Positions 45,801-54,283 of a stretch of 64,000 nucleotides of DNA are shown one piece after another. The notes beneath the pieces were generated by a model, which did not search any database, was not told the origin of the DNA, and was given only the letters and a program-made list of their open reading frames with translations. Each line of letters begins with the position of its first letter. Position 1 is the stretch's first letter. The translations under genes were made by a program, and so were the position numbers. Source of the DNA: Wenzhouxiangella sp. XN24 (GTDB taxonomy: Bacteria; Pseudomonadota; Gammaproteobacteria; Steroidobacterales; XN24); assembly GCF_011064545.1 (NCBI RefSeq), contig NZ_JAAMFG010000017.1, forward strand, positions 124,001 through 188,000. Direction: 5' to 3'.

Positions 45801-46507
45801 GACTTCAGCAAGGCCTCCGCCTCCCGGTGGCCCTGCATGCGTGCGACCTCCGCGGGCGTGCGTCCGGCGCCATCGGTGGCCAGTGGCTCGGCGCCAGCTT
45901 CGAGGAGGCACTCCACGATCCCGGCGAAACCCCTGCCCGCCGCAATGTGTAACGCGGTCGCGCCCGACTCCTCCCGCGCCTCGAGTTCCGCCTGCCCCGA
46001 CGCCAGCAGCACTTCGACGGCCTCGATGTAGTTGCCGGAAACCGCCCGCATGAGCGGCGTCCATCCATAGGCATCCGGAGTCGCTGCTTCCGCGCCGCTC
46101 GCCAGCAACAGCTCGATGACCGTCGCCCTGCCCTTGGCCGCGGCAACCAGCAACGGCGTCCAGCCAATTCGGGCGCGCGCGTTCGCATCGGCACCGTTCG
46201 CCAGCAGGAAGGCGGCGGTCTCCACCTCGTCAGCCGCCGCCGCATACATCAGGGCGGTTCCGCCGTTTGCATTTCTTTCGTCGATTCCGGCGCCGGCCTC
46301 CACGAGGCGCCGGACCTCAGGGAGACGGCCCTCGCTGGCCGCAGCCATGAGCTCCGTCTTGCCGCTGGAGGAGGGCGCCGCATGCTCGTGAAGCGTCTCG
46401 AGGTTCCCGTCCCAGGACGGATAGTCCTCCGCGGAAGAGTCCGTGGCGGGCGCCGATCCTGCTGCAAGCAGCAGGCCGAGCACAATCGGTGTCAGCGTGA
46501 TTTTCAT
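45797..46507 (-). CDS. Exported ankyrin-repeat protein
   Basis: 236 residues with a signal peptide (MKITLTPIVLGLLLAAGSAPA). About five ankyrin repeats cover residues 48-236: GKTELMAAASEGRLPEVRRLVEAGA, GGTALMYAAAADEVETAAFLLANGA, GWTPLLVAAAKGRATVIELLLASGA, GWTPLMRAVSGNYIEAVEVLLASGQ and GATALHIAAGRGFAGIVECLLEAGA. It is a periplasmic protein-protein interaction module of unknown partner. Tail-to-tail overlap of four bases with the Rieske-like gene. Confidence 0.9.
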   Translation of the reverse strand: MKITLTPIVLGLLLAAGSAPATDSSAEDYPSWDGNLETLHEHAAPSSSGKTELMAAASEGRLPEVRRLVEAGAGIDERNANGGTALMYAAAADEVETAAFLLANGADANARARIGWTPLLVAAAKGRATVIELLLASGAEAATPDAYGWTPLMRAVSGNYIEAVEVLLASGQAELEAREESGATALHIAAGRGFAGIVECLLEAGAEPLATDGAGRTPAEVARMQGHREAEALLKS

Positions 46508-46546
46508 AGACTAAAGGATGCCCCGTCCGCACGAAAATCGCCAGCC

Positions 46547-46577
46547 AAAAAAACGGGGGCGCCGTTGAGGCGCCCCC
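46547..46577 (-). terminator. Rho-independent terminator of the formate dehydrogenase operon
   Basis: GGGGGCGCC (46555-46563) pairs with GGCGCCCCC (46569-46577) around a five-base loop. On the minus strand seven T residues follow. It lies 25 bp after the stop of the gamma subunit gene. Confidence 0.9.
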
Positions 46578-46601
46578 GCTCCGGTTTACGTCAACCTGGG
46601 G

Positions 46602-47702
46602 TCAGGTCGCCGCGTGCCCAGCCCCCCGTGGTGCTTCCACGTTGGCGGGGCGCGTGCCCTGCTTCTTGAGTTCGTCATACCAGACGCTGTGGTGCGCCTT
46701 GGCCCAGGCCTCGTCCACTTCGCCGGTGATCATCCCCTCGAGGGACCCTTCGTTGCCGAAGGTGCCGAGATAGATATGACCGACCGAGAAAGCGATCAGG
46801 CCGATGCCGCTGATGGCATGCGCGAGGTGTGCGATCTGCATCCCGCCGCGCTCCGTGCCGAGATTCGGGAACAGCAGGAACACTCCCGAGACCACCAGCA
46901 CGATCCCGCCGAAGAACAGGCTCCAGTACCAGATCTTCTCGCCGGCGTTGACGAAGCCGGCCGGCGGGTGCTTCGACTTGTCGAGGTAGCCGCCGCCCAT
47001 CTTGATCCAGGTCCAGTCATAGGCCTTCGGCAGGCTGTCCTTCAGCCACGGCACCATCATCATCACGAGGGTGACGATGAAGGGGACGGCCAGCCAGTCA
47101 TGCACCGGCTTCGCGATCGCGGCGAAGGCGGCGAAGCCCTCCTTGCCGAGGATCGGCGTGAGGACCATGCGCCCGAACAGCAGGCTGAGCCCGGTGATCG
47201 CCAGGATGATGAAGAGTGCCGCGGTGACCCAGTGGATCGTTCGATCGTACGTGCTCCAGCGCGTGATCGTCCGGCCGGTACGGTGTTCGAGCTTCACGGA
47301 ACCTGCAACGAAGTGGAACAACAGGATCGCCACGATGACGCCGAGCAGGCCGATGCCGCCCCAGCGCAACAGGGGCCCCTCGCGCACCGCGCGCCAGACG
47401 TCGCCGCCGCTCTGGATGAGCACGCCGGTTTCCTGGCCGGTCACTGCGCTGTAGCCGGACACGCCGCCCCGCGCCTGGCGCCAGAAATCACGCCGCTGCT
47501 GCTCCGATTGCGCGAGCTGTGCAGCATCATCGCCGGACTGGGCCTGCTGGGCTACCGCCTGCCCTGACGGGCCCTCGGTGAGCAGCCAGCCGCTCAGCGG
47601 CAGGATCATGGATAGACCCAGAATCAGCGCGACGCTCCAGACGATCCGGCGGGCTTTCCGCCGCTGGCGTCCGCTGACTTCCGATTGTGTATTGTCGACC
47701 AT
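46602..47702 (-). CDS. fdhI: Formate dehydrogenase gamma subunit, cytochrome b
   Basis: 366 residues from ATG 47702. A hydrophobic N-terminal helix (RIVWSVALILGLSMILPLSGWLL) precedes a long periplasmic insert. The cytochrome b core follows: TRWSTYDRTIHWVTAALFIILAITGLSLL, KPVHDWLAVPFIVTLVMMM, WYWSLFFGGIVLVVSGVFLL and HLAHAISGIGLIAFSVGHIYLGTFG, with the His residues expected to bind two hemes. It takes electrons from the periplasmic alpha/beta subunits to the quinone pool. The C-terminal VDEAWAKAHHSVWYDELK is typical of FdnI/FdoI relatives. Last gene of the operon before a strong terminator. Confidence 0.93.
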   Translation of the reverse strand: MVDNTQSEVSGRQRRKARRIVWSVALILGLSMILPLSGWLLTEGPSGQAVAQQAQSGDDAAQLAQSEQQRRDFWRQARGGVSGYSAVTGQETGVLIQSGGDVWRAVREGPLLRWGGIGLLGVIVAILLFHFVAGSVKLEHRTGRTITRWSTYDRTIHWVTAALFIILAITGLSLLFGRMVLTPILGKEGFAAFAAIAKPVHDWLAVPFIVTLVMMMVPWLKDSLPKAYDWTWIKMGGGYLDKSKHPPAGFVNAGEKIWYWSLFFGGIVLVVSGVFLLFPNLGTERGGMQIAHLAHAISGIGLIAFSVGHIYLGTFGNEGSLEGMITGEVDEAWAKAHHSVWYDELKKQGTRPANVEAPRGAGHAAT

Positions 47703-47736
47703 CACGTGGAATCCTCCCGTCGTGTGGGCTGAGTGA

Positions 47737-47919
47737 CTAACGGTCGCGCTGGTGTTCGACGCGATCCTCAAGGGCAGATCTCAGTTCTTCCGACCTGAGG
47801 TCCTCGACCAAGGGGTCGCTCGAACCCTTGTATACGCCAGGCTCGTAAACCGTGACATCCGAACAGCCCGCAAGAGCCACGGACGCCGCGGCCAGCAGAG
47901 CCAGGGTGATAATTCTCAT
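47737..47919 (-). CDS. Small lipoprotein in the formate dehydrogenase operon
   Basis: 60 residues: MRIITLALLAAASVALAGCSD is a lipoprotein signal with lipobox LAGC. The mature part is 42 residues, acidic/basic and helical at the end (VEDLRSEELRSALEDRVEHQRDR). It lies between the beta and gamma subunit genes, both on the minus strand. Role unknown. It may tether or stabilise the complex at the membrane. Confidence 0.75.
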   Translation of the reverse strand: MRIITLALLAAASVALAGCSDVTVYEPGVYKGSSDPLVEDLRSEELRSALEDRVEHQRDR

Positions 47920-47985
47920 CGTCTCTCTCCAGGACCGGTGCGGGGGCGGCCCGTAGGCCGCCCCGCCCGGTGTGTTATCACGCGC

Positions 47986-48573
47986 CTAGGCTTCCTTGTA
48001 GGCGGTTTCCCAGCCCCAGGTCTGCGGACGGCTGCCGCGCTTCAGGACGCGCTCGCGGTAGATGTCGGCGACCATGTCGCCATCACCCGCCAGCAGCGCC
48101 TTGGTCGCGCACATCTCCGCGCACAGCGGCAGCTTGCCCTCGGCGATGCGGTTGGTCCCGTACTTGATGTACTCGTCTTCCGAGTTGTTCTCCTCCGGGC
48201 CACCTGCGCAGAAGGTGCACTTGTCCATCTTCCCGCGGATGCCGAAGGCTTCCTTCTGCGGGAACTGGGGTGCGCCGAACGGGCAGGCATAGAAGCAGTA
48301 GCCGCAACCGATGCAAAGGTCCTTGTCGTGCAGGACGATGCCGTCGTCGGTGGTGTAGAAACAATCCACCGGGCAGACGGCCGCACAAGGCGCGTCCGTG
48401 CAGTGCATGCAGGCGACGGAGATCGAGCTTTCGCCCGGCAGGCCGTCGTCGAGCGTGACCACGCGGCGGCGATTCACGCCCCAGGGCACTTCGTGCTCGT
48501 TCTTGCACGCCGTTACACAACCGTTGCACTCGATGCAGCGCTCGGAATCACAAAGAAATTTCATTCTCGCCAT
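47986..48573 (-). CDS. fdhB: Formate dehydrogenase beta subunit, four-cluster ferredoxin
   Basis: 195 residues. Four [4Fe-4S] Cys groups: CDSERCIECNGCVTACKNEH, CMHCTDAPCAAVCPVDCF, CIGCGYCFYACPFGAP, and CTFC...CAEMC split by a loop. There is no C-terminal membrane helix, unlike E. coli FdnH, which agrees with the short FDH3-type beta subunit. It passes electrons from the alpha subunit to the cytochrome b subunit. It is probably exported as a complex with alpha by the Tat system, as it has no signal of its own. Confidence 0.94.
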   Translation of the reverse strand: MARMKFLCDSERCIECNGCVTACKNEHEVPWGVNRRRVVTLDDGLPGESSISVACMHCTDAPCAAVCPVDCFYTTDDGIVLHDKDLCIGCGYCFYACPFGAPQFPQKEAFGIRGKMDKCTFCAGGPEENNSEDEYIKYGTNRIAEGKLPLCAEMCATKALLAGDGDMVADIYRERVLKRGSRPQTWGWETAYKEA

Positions 48574-48587
48574 GGTGAGTTAACTCC

Positions 48588-51479
48588 TTACGCCGGGCGA
48601 ATCTGGCAGAGCGAGGCTTTGGTTTCCTGCATGTTCGTGACCGAGTCGTACCCGTAGGTAAACGCATCGTTCGCTGCAGAGCCCCGGACATACGGATGAG
48701 TGCCTTCAGGATACTTGGATAACAAGTCCTTGCCCTCGAACCACCCGCCGAAATGATACGGCGTGAACACGACGCCCCGGCCCACGCGGTTGGTGATCAT
48801 GGCCTTGAGCTTGATCACGCCGCCTTCCGGTCCGTCCATCCACACCCAGGTGTCGTCCTTGATGCCGCGATCGTTGGCGTCCGCCGGGTTGATCTCGACG
48901 AACATCTCCTGCTGCAGCTCGGCGAGCCAGGGGTTGGACCGCGTCTCCTCGCCACCGCCTTCGTACTCGACCAGGCGGCCGCTGGTGTGAATCAGCGGGA
49001 AGTCCTTGGAGAAGTCCTGGGCCTGGATCGAGCCGTAACGGGTCGGCAGGCGCCAGAAGGCCTTGCGGTCCTCGTAGGTCGGATACTCTTCGACCAGGTC
49101 GCGGCGGCTGGTGTACAGCGGCTCGCGGTGGACGGGAATCGGATCGGGGAAGTTCCACACCTTGCAACGCGCCTTGGCGTTACCGAAGGGCGCGCAACCG
49201 TGCTTGATGGCGACGCGCTGGATGCCGCCGGAGAGGTCGGTCTTCCAGTTCCTGCCCTCGGCCGCGACCTTCTCTTCCTCGGTCAGGTCATCCCACCAGC
49301 CGAGCTGCTTCAGCATGTCGGCGGTGAACTCGGGATAGCCGTCCTCGATCTCGGCGCCCTTGCTCCAGGAATCCTCGGCCAGCAGGTTCACGCCCTGGTA
49401 CTCCACGCCGAAACGGGCGCGGAAATTCAGGCCGCCTTCGGCCACCGGCTTGCTGGTGTCGTAGAGCACGTGCGTGCCGGGATGGCCCATCTCCGGGGTG
49501 CCCCAGCAGGGCCACGGCAAGCCGTAGGTCTCGCCGTCGCAGGGTCCGCCCTCGGCCTTCAGCGTCGTGACATTGAAGGTGTGCTTGTTCTCGAGGTGCT
49601 TCTTGAGGCGCTCCGGGCTCTGGCCGGTGTAGCCGATCGTCCACATGCCGCGGTTGAACTCCCGCGTGATGTCCTCGATCAGGGGCTCCTCGCCGTTCAC
49701 CTGGATGTTCTTGAACAGCTGGTCGGAGTAGCCGAGCTTCTTGGCGAGCTTGTACATGATCGTGTGATCAGGCAGCGACTCGAACAGCGGCTCGATGATC
49801 TTCTCGCCCCACTGGAGCGACCGGTTGGACGCGGTGCGGGACCCGTAGGTCTCGAACTGCGTGCAGGCCGGCAGCAGGTACATGCCTTCCTTGTCGCGAT
49901 CCGGCAGCACGGCGGTGTGCGTCGGGTAAGGATCGACGACGACCACCAGGTCCAGCTTCTCCAGCGCCTGCTTCTGCTCGGCGCCACGCACCTGGCTGTT
50001 GATCGCGTGACCCCAGAGGAACAGCGCTTTCAGCGCGGTCTTCTGGGAGACGTTCTCGTCCGATTCGTTGACGCCGTCGTACCAGCGCGACACGGTGATC
50101 CCCGGCAGGTTCATTGCCGGCACCATGTTCGATCCGTTGGGATAGCTGGCCTGGTCGAACCGCGCCTTCAGCCAGTCGAAGTCGACGTCCCACACGCGGG
50201 CCCAGTGCCTGTAGGAGCCCTCGGCGAGGCCGTAATAGCCGGGCAGCGTGTCGGCCAGGATGCCGAAGTCGGTGGCGCCCTGGACGTTGTCGTGGCCGCG
50301 GAAGATGTTGGCGCCGCCGCCGGACACGCCGACATTACCCAGCGCCAGCTGCAGCACGCTGTAGAGGCGCGTGTTGTTGTTGCCGATGGTGTGCTGCGTG
50401 CCGCCCATGCACCAGACGATGGTGCCGGGACGATGCTCGGCCATGGTCTGCGCGGCCTTCTTCACCTCGTCGCCGGGAATCCCGGTGACGTTCTCGACGA
50501 CGTCGGGGGTCCACTTGGCGGTCTCGGCCCGGATGTCGTCCATGAAGGCGACACGCTGGCGGATGTATTCCTTGTCCTCCCAGCCGTTCTCGAAGATGTG
50601 CCACAGCAGGCCGTAGATCAGGGGCACGTCGGTGCCCGGCCGCAGCCGCAGGAACTGGTCCGAATGCGCCGCGGTGCGCGTGAAGCGCGGGTCCGCGACG
50701 ATCAGCTTGGCGCCGTTCTCCTTACCGCGCAGCACGTGCTGCATCGAGATCGGGTGCGCCTCGGCGGCGTTGCTGCCGATGAAGAACATGCACTTGCTGT
50801 TGTGCATGTCATTGTAGGAATTGGTCATCGCGCCATAGCCCCAGGTGTTGGCTACGCCGGCGACCGTCGTCGAGTGGCAGATACGGGCCTGGTGGTCGAC
50901 GTTATTCGTCCCCCACATGGCCGCGTTCTTGCGATAAAGGTAGGCGCCCTCGTTGCTCATCTTCGCCGAGCCGACCCACATCACGCTGTCGGGGCCGTGC
51001 TTGGCGCGGATGTCCAGGAGGCGGTCGCCGATCTCGTTGATCGCCTGGTCCCATGACAACCGCTGCCACTTTCCGTTGACGTTCTTCATCGGGTACTTGA
51101 GCCGACGATCGCCATGCCCGTGCTCACGCACGGAGGCGCCCTTGGCGCAATGCGCCCCCAGGTTCAACGGGGAGTCGAAATCCGGTTCCTGGCCCGTCCA
51201 GACACCGTTCTGGACTTCGGCGACGACGCCGCAGCCGACTGAACAGTGGGTACAGACCGAGCGCTTGATCTCGATCGGGCCTTTCACCATCTCGCGGGCC
51301 GCCTGGGCCTGCGAGCGGCGCATCATCGCCGGGGGCAGCGCCGAGGCGATCGCGCCGGCGCCGAGCGCCAGGCCGGTCCGGCGCAGGAAGGCGCGCCGGT
51401 CGATCGCCCGACCCAGCACGCCGTTCAGTGCGCTGGTGGACTCGTTATTGGTAGCAGTAGTTTTCTTGGTCAGCTTCAT
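48588..51479 (-). CDS. fdhA: Formate dehydrogenase alpha subunit, Tat-exported Mo/W-bis-MGD protein (Cys type)
   Basis: 963 residues. Tat signal: DRRAFLRRTGLALGAGAIASALPP (residues 27-50). The [4Fe-4S] ligands are C76, C79, C83 and C111 (CTHCSVGC and AHCAKG). The metal ligand is C201 in NVDHQARICHSTTVAGVANTWGYGAMTNS, with the conserved His next to it. There is no in-frame TGA, so this is a cysteine, not selenocysteine, enzyme. GSNAAEAHPISMQHVL and the C-terminal molybdopterin-dinucleotide domain fit formate dehydrogenases. It oxidises formate to CO2 in the periplasm. Confidence 0.95.
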   Translation of the reverse strand: MKLTKKTTATNNESTSALNGVLGRAIDRRAFLRRTGLALGAGAIASALPPAMMRRSQAQAAREMVKGPIEIKRSVCTHCSVGCGVVAEVQNGVWTGQEPDFDSPLNLGAHCAKGASVREHGHGDRRLKYPMKNVNGKWQRLSWDQAINEIGDRLLDIRAKHGPDSVMWVGSAKMSNEGAYLYRKNAAMWGTNNVDHQARICHSTTVAGVANTWGYGAMTNSYNDMHNSKCMFFIGSNAAEAHPISMQHVLRGKENGAKLIVADPRFTRTAAHSDQFLRLRPGTDVPLIYGLLWHIFENGWEDKEYIRQRVAFMDDIRAETAKWTPDVVENVTGIPGDEVKKAAQTMAEHRPGTIVWCMGGTQHTIGNNNTRLYSVLQLALGNVGVSGGGANIFRGHDNVQGATDFGILADTLPGYYGLAEGSYRHWARVWDVDFDWLKARFDQASYPNGSNMVPAMNLPGITVSRWYDGVNESDENVSQKTALKALFLWGHAINSQVRGAEQKQALEKLDLVVVVDPYPTHTAVLPDRDKEGMYLLPACTQFETYGSRTASNRSLQWGEKIIEPLFESLPDHTIMYKLAKKLGYSDQLFKNIQVNGEEPLIEDITREFNRGMWTIGYTGQSPERLKKHLENKHTFNVTTLKAEGGPCDGETYGLPWPCWGTPEMGHPGTHVLYDTSKPVAEGGLNFRARFGVEYQGVNLLAEDSWSKGAEIEDGYPEFTADMLKQLGWWDDLTEEEKVAAEGRNWKTDLSGGIQRVAIKHGCAPFGNAKARCKVWNFPDPIPVHREPLYTSRRDLVEEYPTYEDRKAFWRLPTRYGSIQAQDFSKDFPLIHTSGRLVEYEGGGEETRSNPWLAELQQEMFVEINPADANDRGIKDDTWVWMDGPEGGVIKLKAMITNRVGRGVVFTPYHFGGWFEGKDLLSKYPEGTHPYVRGSAANDAFTYGYDSVTNMQETKASLCQIRPA

Positions 51480-51533
51480 CGCCGATTCTCCGCTGTTTGA
51501 CCGTTAGGGCATCGCATCCAGTCCCGGACGGGG

Positions 51534-51737
51534 CTAGATACGGGCCTTCTGGTAGTAAGTTCGGATGTGCGACGTCTCGTGGTAGCCCTTTTTCGCGGGC
51601 TTCGACGTCAGGGTCACTTCCGGCGCGGCGGTCGCCGTCCCGGTCGCGACGATCATCGCAGTCGCACCACCGGCCACTGCCAAACCCTTGAGGAACCGGC
51701 GCCTGCCGTTATATTCCGTCTCTTTTTTCAGGCTCAT
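51534..51737 (-). CDS. Formate dehydrogenase region Tat-target small protein
   Basis: 67 residues from ATG 51737, chosen because GGAG sits eight bases before it. A GTG four codons upstream is less likely. The Tat-type N-terminus is YNGRRRFLKGLAVAGGATAMIVATGTATA. The mature part is about 30 residues ending ETSHIRTYYQKARI. It belongs to the short family repeatedly found next to fdhA in such loci. The function is not established. Confidence 0.85.
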   Translation of the reverse strand: MSLKKETEYNGRRRFLKGLAVAGGATAMIVATGTATAAPEVTLTSKPAKKGYHETSHIRTYYQKARI

Positions 51738-51780
51738 TGTGCTCTCCACTTGAGTCCGCTCCGATTACAAAATCCAAATC

Positions 51781-52455
51781 TCAACTGAAACTCTTTTGCG
51801 CCGACGGCGTAGAAAGGAAATCGTTGAGATACCGTTTCTCCACCTCGATGAACTGCTCCCCGAGCTGGCCCACCGCGCGATAGAAACGCGCCGACGGGGC
51901 CGATTGCATGTCACGGAAGAAGCGGGCCATCCAGGGTGAAATGTGACGATCGAAAAATCCCGCCTGCTGCTCGAGCGAGGCCGGTTGATCGCCGGTGTTG
52001 ATCATGGCCATGACGTCACACAACGCCGCCGCATGATCCTCGGGCTCCTTGACGCCTTCCTGGCGCTCGAATCCCAGCTGGAGGAGTTCCTCGCGCAGGC
52101 GGGCAAGCGGCTGCTCCATGAGGAATCCGGTCATGTACCAGGAGCCGTAGGGCACCAGTTCGCCACGGCCCACGCCGATGAAGAGGTCGTGATACTCCTC
52201 TTCCAGCTCCGCGGGCGAACTGCGCCCCGCAGCGGTGCCGAGCATGCGCCAGGCCGCGCCGAGCAGGTCGTCCGAGTTCACCTCGTCCGCGTCGATTTCC
52301 GCCAGCAGGCTGAGGATCTGTTCGTCGGGCGCGGCGCCCAGTAACTGGGCCAGCAGGCTCCACGCATTGGCGCGCAACTGCTCTTCCGCGGCGATGCCAT
52401 TGATCGCTACGTCCCTTGAAACCTCCGCCCCGCCTTCAGTGACAGCGTCCGTCAT
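51781..52455 (-). CDS. TorD/DmsD-family redox enzyme chaperone
   Basis: 224 residues from ATG 52455. An upstream in-frame ATG at 52488 would add 11 residues, but it would precede the transcription start predicted from the sigma-54 site at 52491-52506. The all-helical TorD pattern is seen: AWSLLAQLLGAAPDEQILSLL, ELEEEYHDLFIGVGRGELVPYGSWYMTGFLMEQPLARLREEL and EPEDHAAALCDVMAMI. It should bind the fdhA Tat signal and help cofactor insertion before export. First gene of torD, Tat-target, fdhA, fdhB, lipoprotein, fdhI. Confidence 0.9.
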   Translation of the reverse strand: MTDAVTEGGAEVSRDVAINGIAAEEQLRANAWSLLAQLLGAAPDEQILSLLAEIDADEVNSDDLLGAAWRMLGTAAGRSSPAELEEEYHDLFIGVGRGELVPYGSWYMTGFLMEQPLARLREELLQLGFERQEGVKEPEDHAAALCDVMAMINTGDQPASLEQQAGFFDRHISPWMARFFRDMQSAPSARFYRAVGQLGEQFIEVEKRYLNDFLSTPSAQKSFS

Positions 52456-52490
52456 CGAATGCTCGTCTTTATCATTATGGTCAATCATTT

Positions 52491-52506
52491 AGCAACATTC
52501 AGGCCA
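52491..52506 (-). promoter_or_regulatory. Putative sigma-54 promoter of the torD-fdh operon
   Basis: On the minus strand TGGCCTGAATGTTGCT matches the -24/-12 consensus TGGCAC-N5-TTGCW with exact GG to GC spacing and two mismatches (CT for AC). The predicted start of transcription is near 52480, 25 bases before ATG 52455. It lies in a 160-bp AT-rich gap between the torD and ferredoxin genes. Confidence 0.6.
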
Positions 52507-52615
52507 TGTATTTAGGGAATGACGGGCTATAAAGAGAGGAAAAATTACCAAGATAAATACCTATATGGGATCAATTGGGTCATTTTGTCCGCAAGTCGGT
52601 TAACAATGTCGCAGA

Positions 52616-54283
52616 TCAGGCGCCGGGAACGCCAGGGCCGCCGGACTTGAACATGTCCTTGACGCGGCAGTGCTCGCACATCTGCAGGCGACGGCGGGAG
52701 GCTTCGTCCTGGAACATCCAGTGCCCTTCCAGCTTCTTCAGCATCGACTCCAGCAGGGAGCGGGTGCCGAACGGCTTGCCGCAGGCCACGCAACAGAAAG
52801 GCTGCTCCTCGTTGAGGATCCGCGGCTGCTGGCGCAGCTCGGCGTCGTAGAGAAAACGGGTATGCAGGGTGATCGCGTCTTCCGGGCAGGCCTTTTCACA
52901 AAGGCCGCACTGCACGCAATTCCACTCCGTGAACTTCAGTTGCGGCAGGTCGCCGCCGGCATCCAGCGCCGCCACAGGGCAGACGCTGACGCAGCCCATG
53001 CACAGCGTGCACGCGTTCTTGTCGACCTTGATTTCCCCGAATGGCGCGCCGGCGGGCAATTCCGTCGTCTTGCGCGGCGCCGGGGCATGCCGGTGCAGGT
53101 GCTCGATCGCCAGCCGCAGGATCGCGCGCTTGTCGTCGGGTAACGCAAACCTGGCCGGCTTGGCGATGCCGGCGGCCGGGAGCGCGCCCCACCAGCCGGC
53201 CGGATCGGCCGCGGCGCTGGCGCTGCTGATCACAGTCAGGCTCTCGGGAGGGAAGCCCATGCCCTCGAGGATTCCGCGGCCGAAAAGCACTTGCGCCTCG
53301 ATCTCCGTGACCATGCGTCGCGGGGCAGTGTCGGTCACTACGACGACCACCGCCCGGGCCCCGTAGGCCAGCAGCGCCAGCCAGGTGTCCAGCCCGACCG
53401 AGCCGACTTCCTCCACCTCCAGCGGCAGCACGTCCTCCGGCATCTCGGGGCCGAGCGTCTCGGCCACGGTCTTGCTCGACCAGGCGTCGTGAATGAGCAC
53501 CACGGGACTCTCGCCGCCGGCGTCGCGGAACGCGCCGAGGAACAGCTTCAGATGGGCCAGCAGGTCGCTGACTGCCGGGAAGGCATAGCTCATCGCGCCG
53601 CTCGGGCAGGCTGCGACGCAACTCCCGGCACCCTGGCACAGGTAGGGATCGACGCTGACTTTTTCCCCGATGGAGGTGATCGCCAGCGTCGGGCAGGCAT
53701 CGATGCAGCGCGTGCAGCCGACGATGCCGCTGCCGCCGTGCGCGCAGATGTCCGGGTTGTAATTGAAATACTTGGGTTTCTCGAACTCCCCGCTCATCTC
53801 GGGAATCTCGGCGAGCGCCTTCTCGAGCTTGGCGTCGTCGCCCGCGGGCGCGTAATACCCGACCGGCGGCACCTCGTGCGTCATCAGCGGCACGGGGGAA
53901 AGATCGAGCACCAGGTCGAAGAAACTCCCCGGGTTGCCGGCCGCCTCGGACAGCGACACCGTGCCGTCGGGCGTTTCGAGATTGACCGTGAAGCGACCGA
54001 GCCGGCCCTCGATTTCGGGCCGCCCGCCGCGCACGACGACACGCCCCTCGCGGGTGCCGGGCTCGGGCCGCGCCGCAGAAGGCACGAGCACGGTACAGGG
54101 AATCGCTTCGCCGAGTCGGCGCGCCAGCGAAAGCGCGAGATCCTCCTCGCCCACGATGACCAGTCGGCCACTCGATTTATAGGTCACGATCGAGGTCGGC
54201 TGGCCCTCGATCGAAACAGGCATCTGCAATGCCTGGGCGCGCGCGCGCCCGGCGCTGCTCGTGGCGGGAAGCTCATGCGTCAC
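52616..54283 (-). CDS. Multi-cluster 4Fe-4S protein of the formate dehydrogenase locus
   Basis: 555 residues from GTG 54283, with AGGAG about ten bases upstream. The frame is open further but would read through the DUF3306 gene. Cys groups: CTRCIDACPTLAI, CQGAGSCVAACPSGAM, CTLCMGCVSVCPVAAL, CVQCGLCEKACPEDAI, then CVACGKPFG and CEHCRVKDMF near the end. The N-terminal 170 residues (RLVIVGEEDLALSLARRLGE) look like a cofactor-free Rossmann-like domain. This protein regularly accompanies DUF3305/DUF3306 and fdh genes. It probably transfers electrons or takes part in maturation. No signal peptide, so cytosolic. Confidence 0.85.
   Translation of the reverse strand: MTHELPATSSAGRARAQALQMPVSIEGQPTSIVTYKSSGRLVIVGEEDLALSLARRLGEAIPCTVLVPSAARPEPGTREGRVVVRGGRPEIEGRLGRFTVNLETPDGTVSLSEAAGNPGSFFDLVLDLSPVPLMTHEVPPVGYYAPAGDDAKLEKALAEIPEMSGEFEKPKYFNYNPDICAHGGSGIVGCTRCIDACPTLAITSIGEKVSVDPYLCQGAGSCVAACPSGAMSYAFPAVSDLLAHLKLFLGAFRDAGGESPVVLIHDAWSSKTVAETLGPEMPEDVLPLEVEEVGSVGLDTWLALLAYGARAVVVVVTDTAPRRMVTEIEAQVLFGRGILEGMGFPPESLTVISSASAAADPAGWWGALPAAGIAKPARFALPDDKRAILRLAIEHLHRHAPAPRKTTELPAGAPFGEIKVDKNACTLCMGCVSVCPVAALDAGGDLPQLKFTEWNCVQCGLCEKACPEDAITLHTRFLYDAELRQQPRILNEEQPFCCVACGKPFGTRSLLESMLKKLEGHWMFQDEASRRRLQMCEHCRVKDMFKSGGPGVPGA

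Noticed and set aside
48588-51479. Selenocysteine formate dehydrogenase
   Set aside because: The metal-ligand position is encoded as Cys (ARICHS) and there is no in-frame TGA in the gene.
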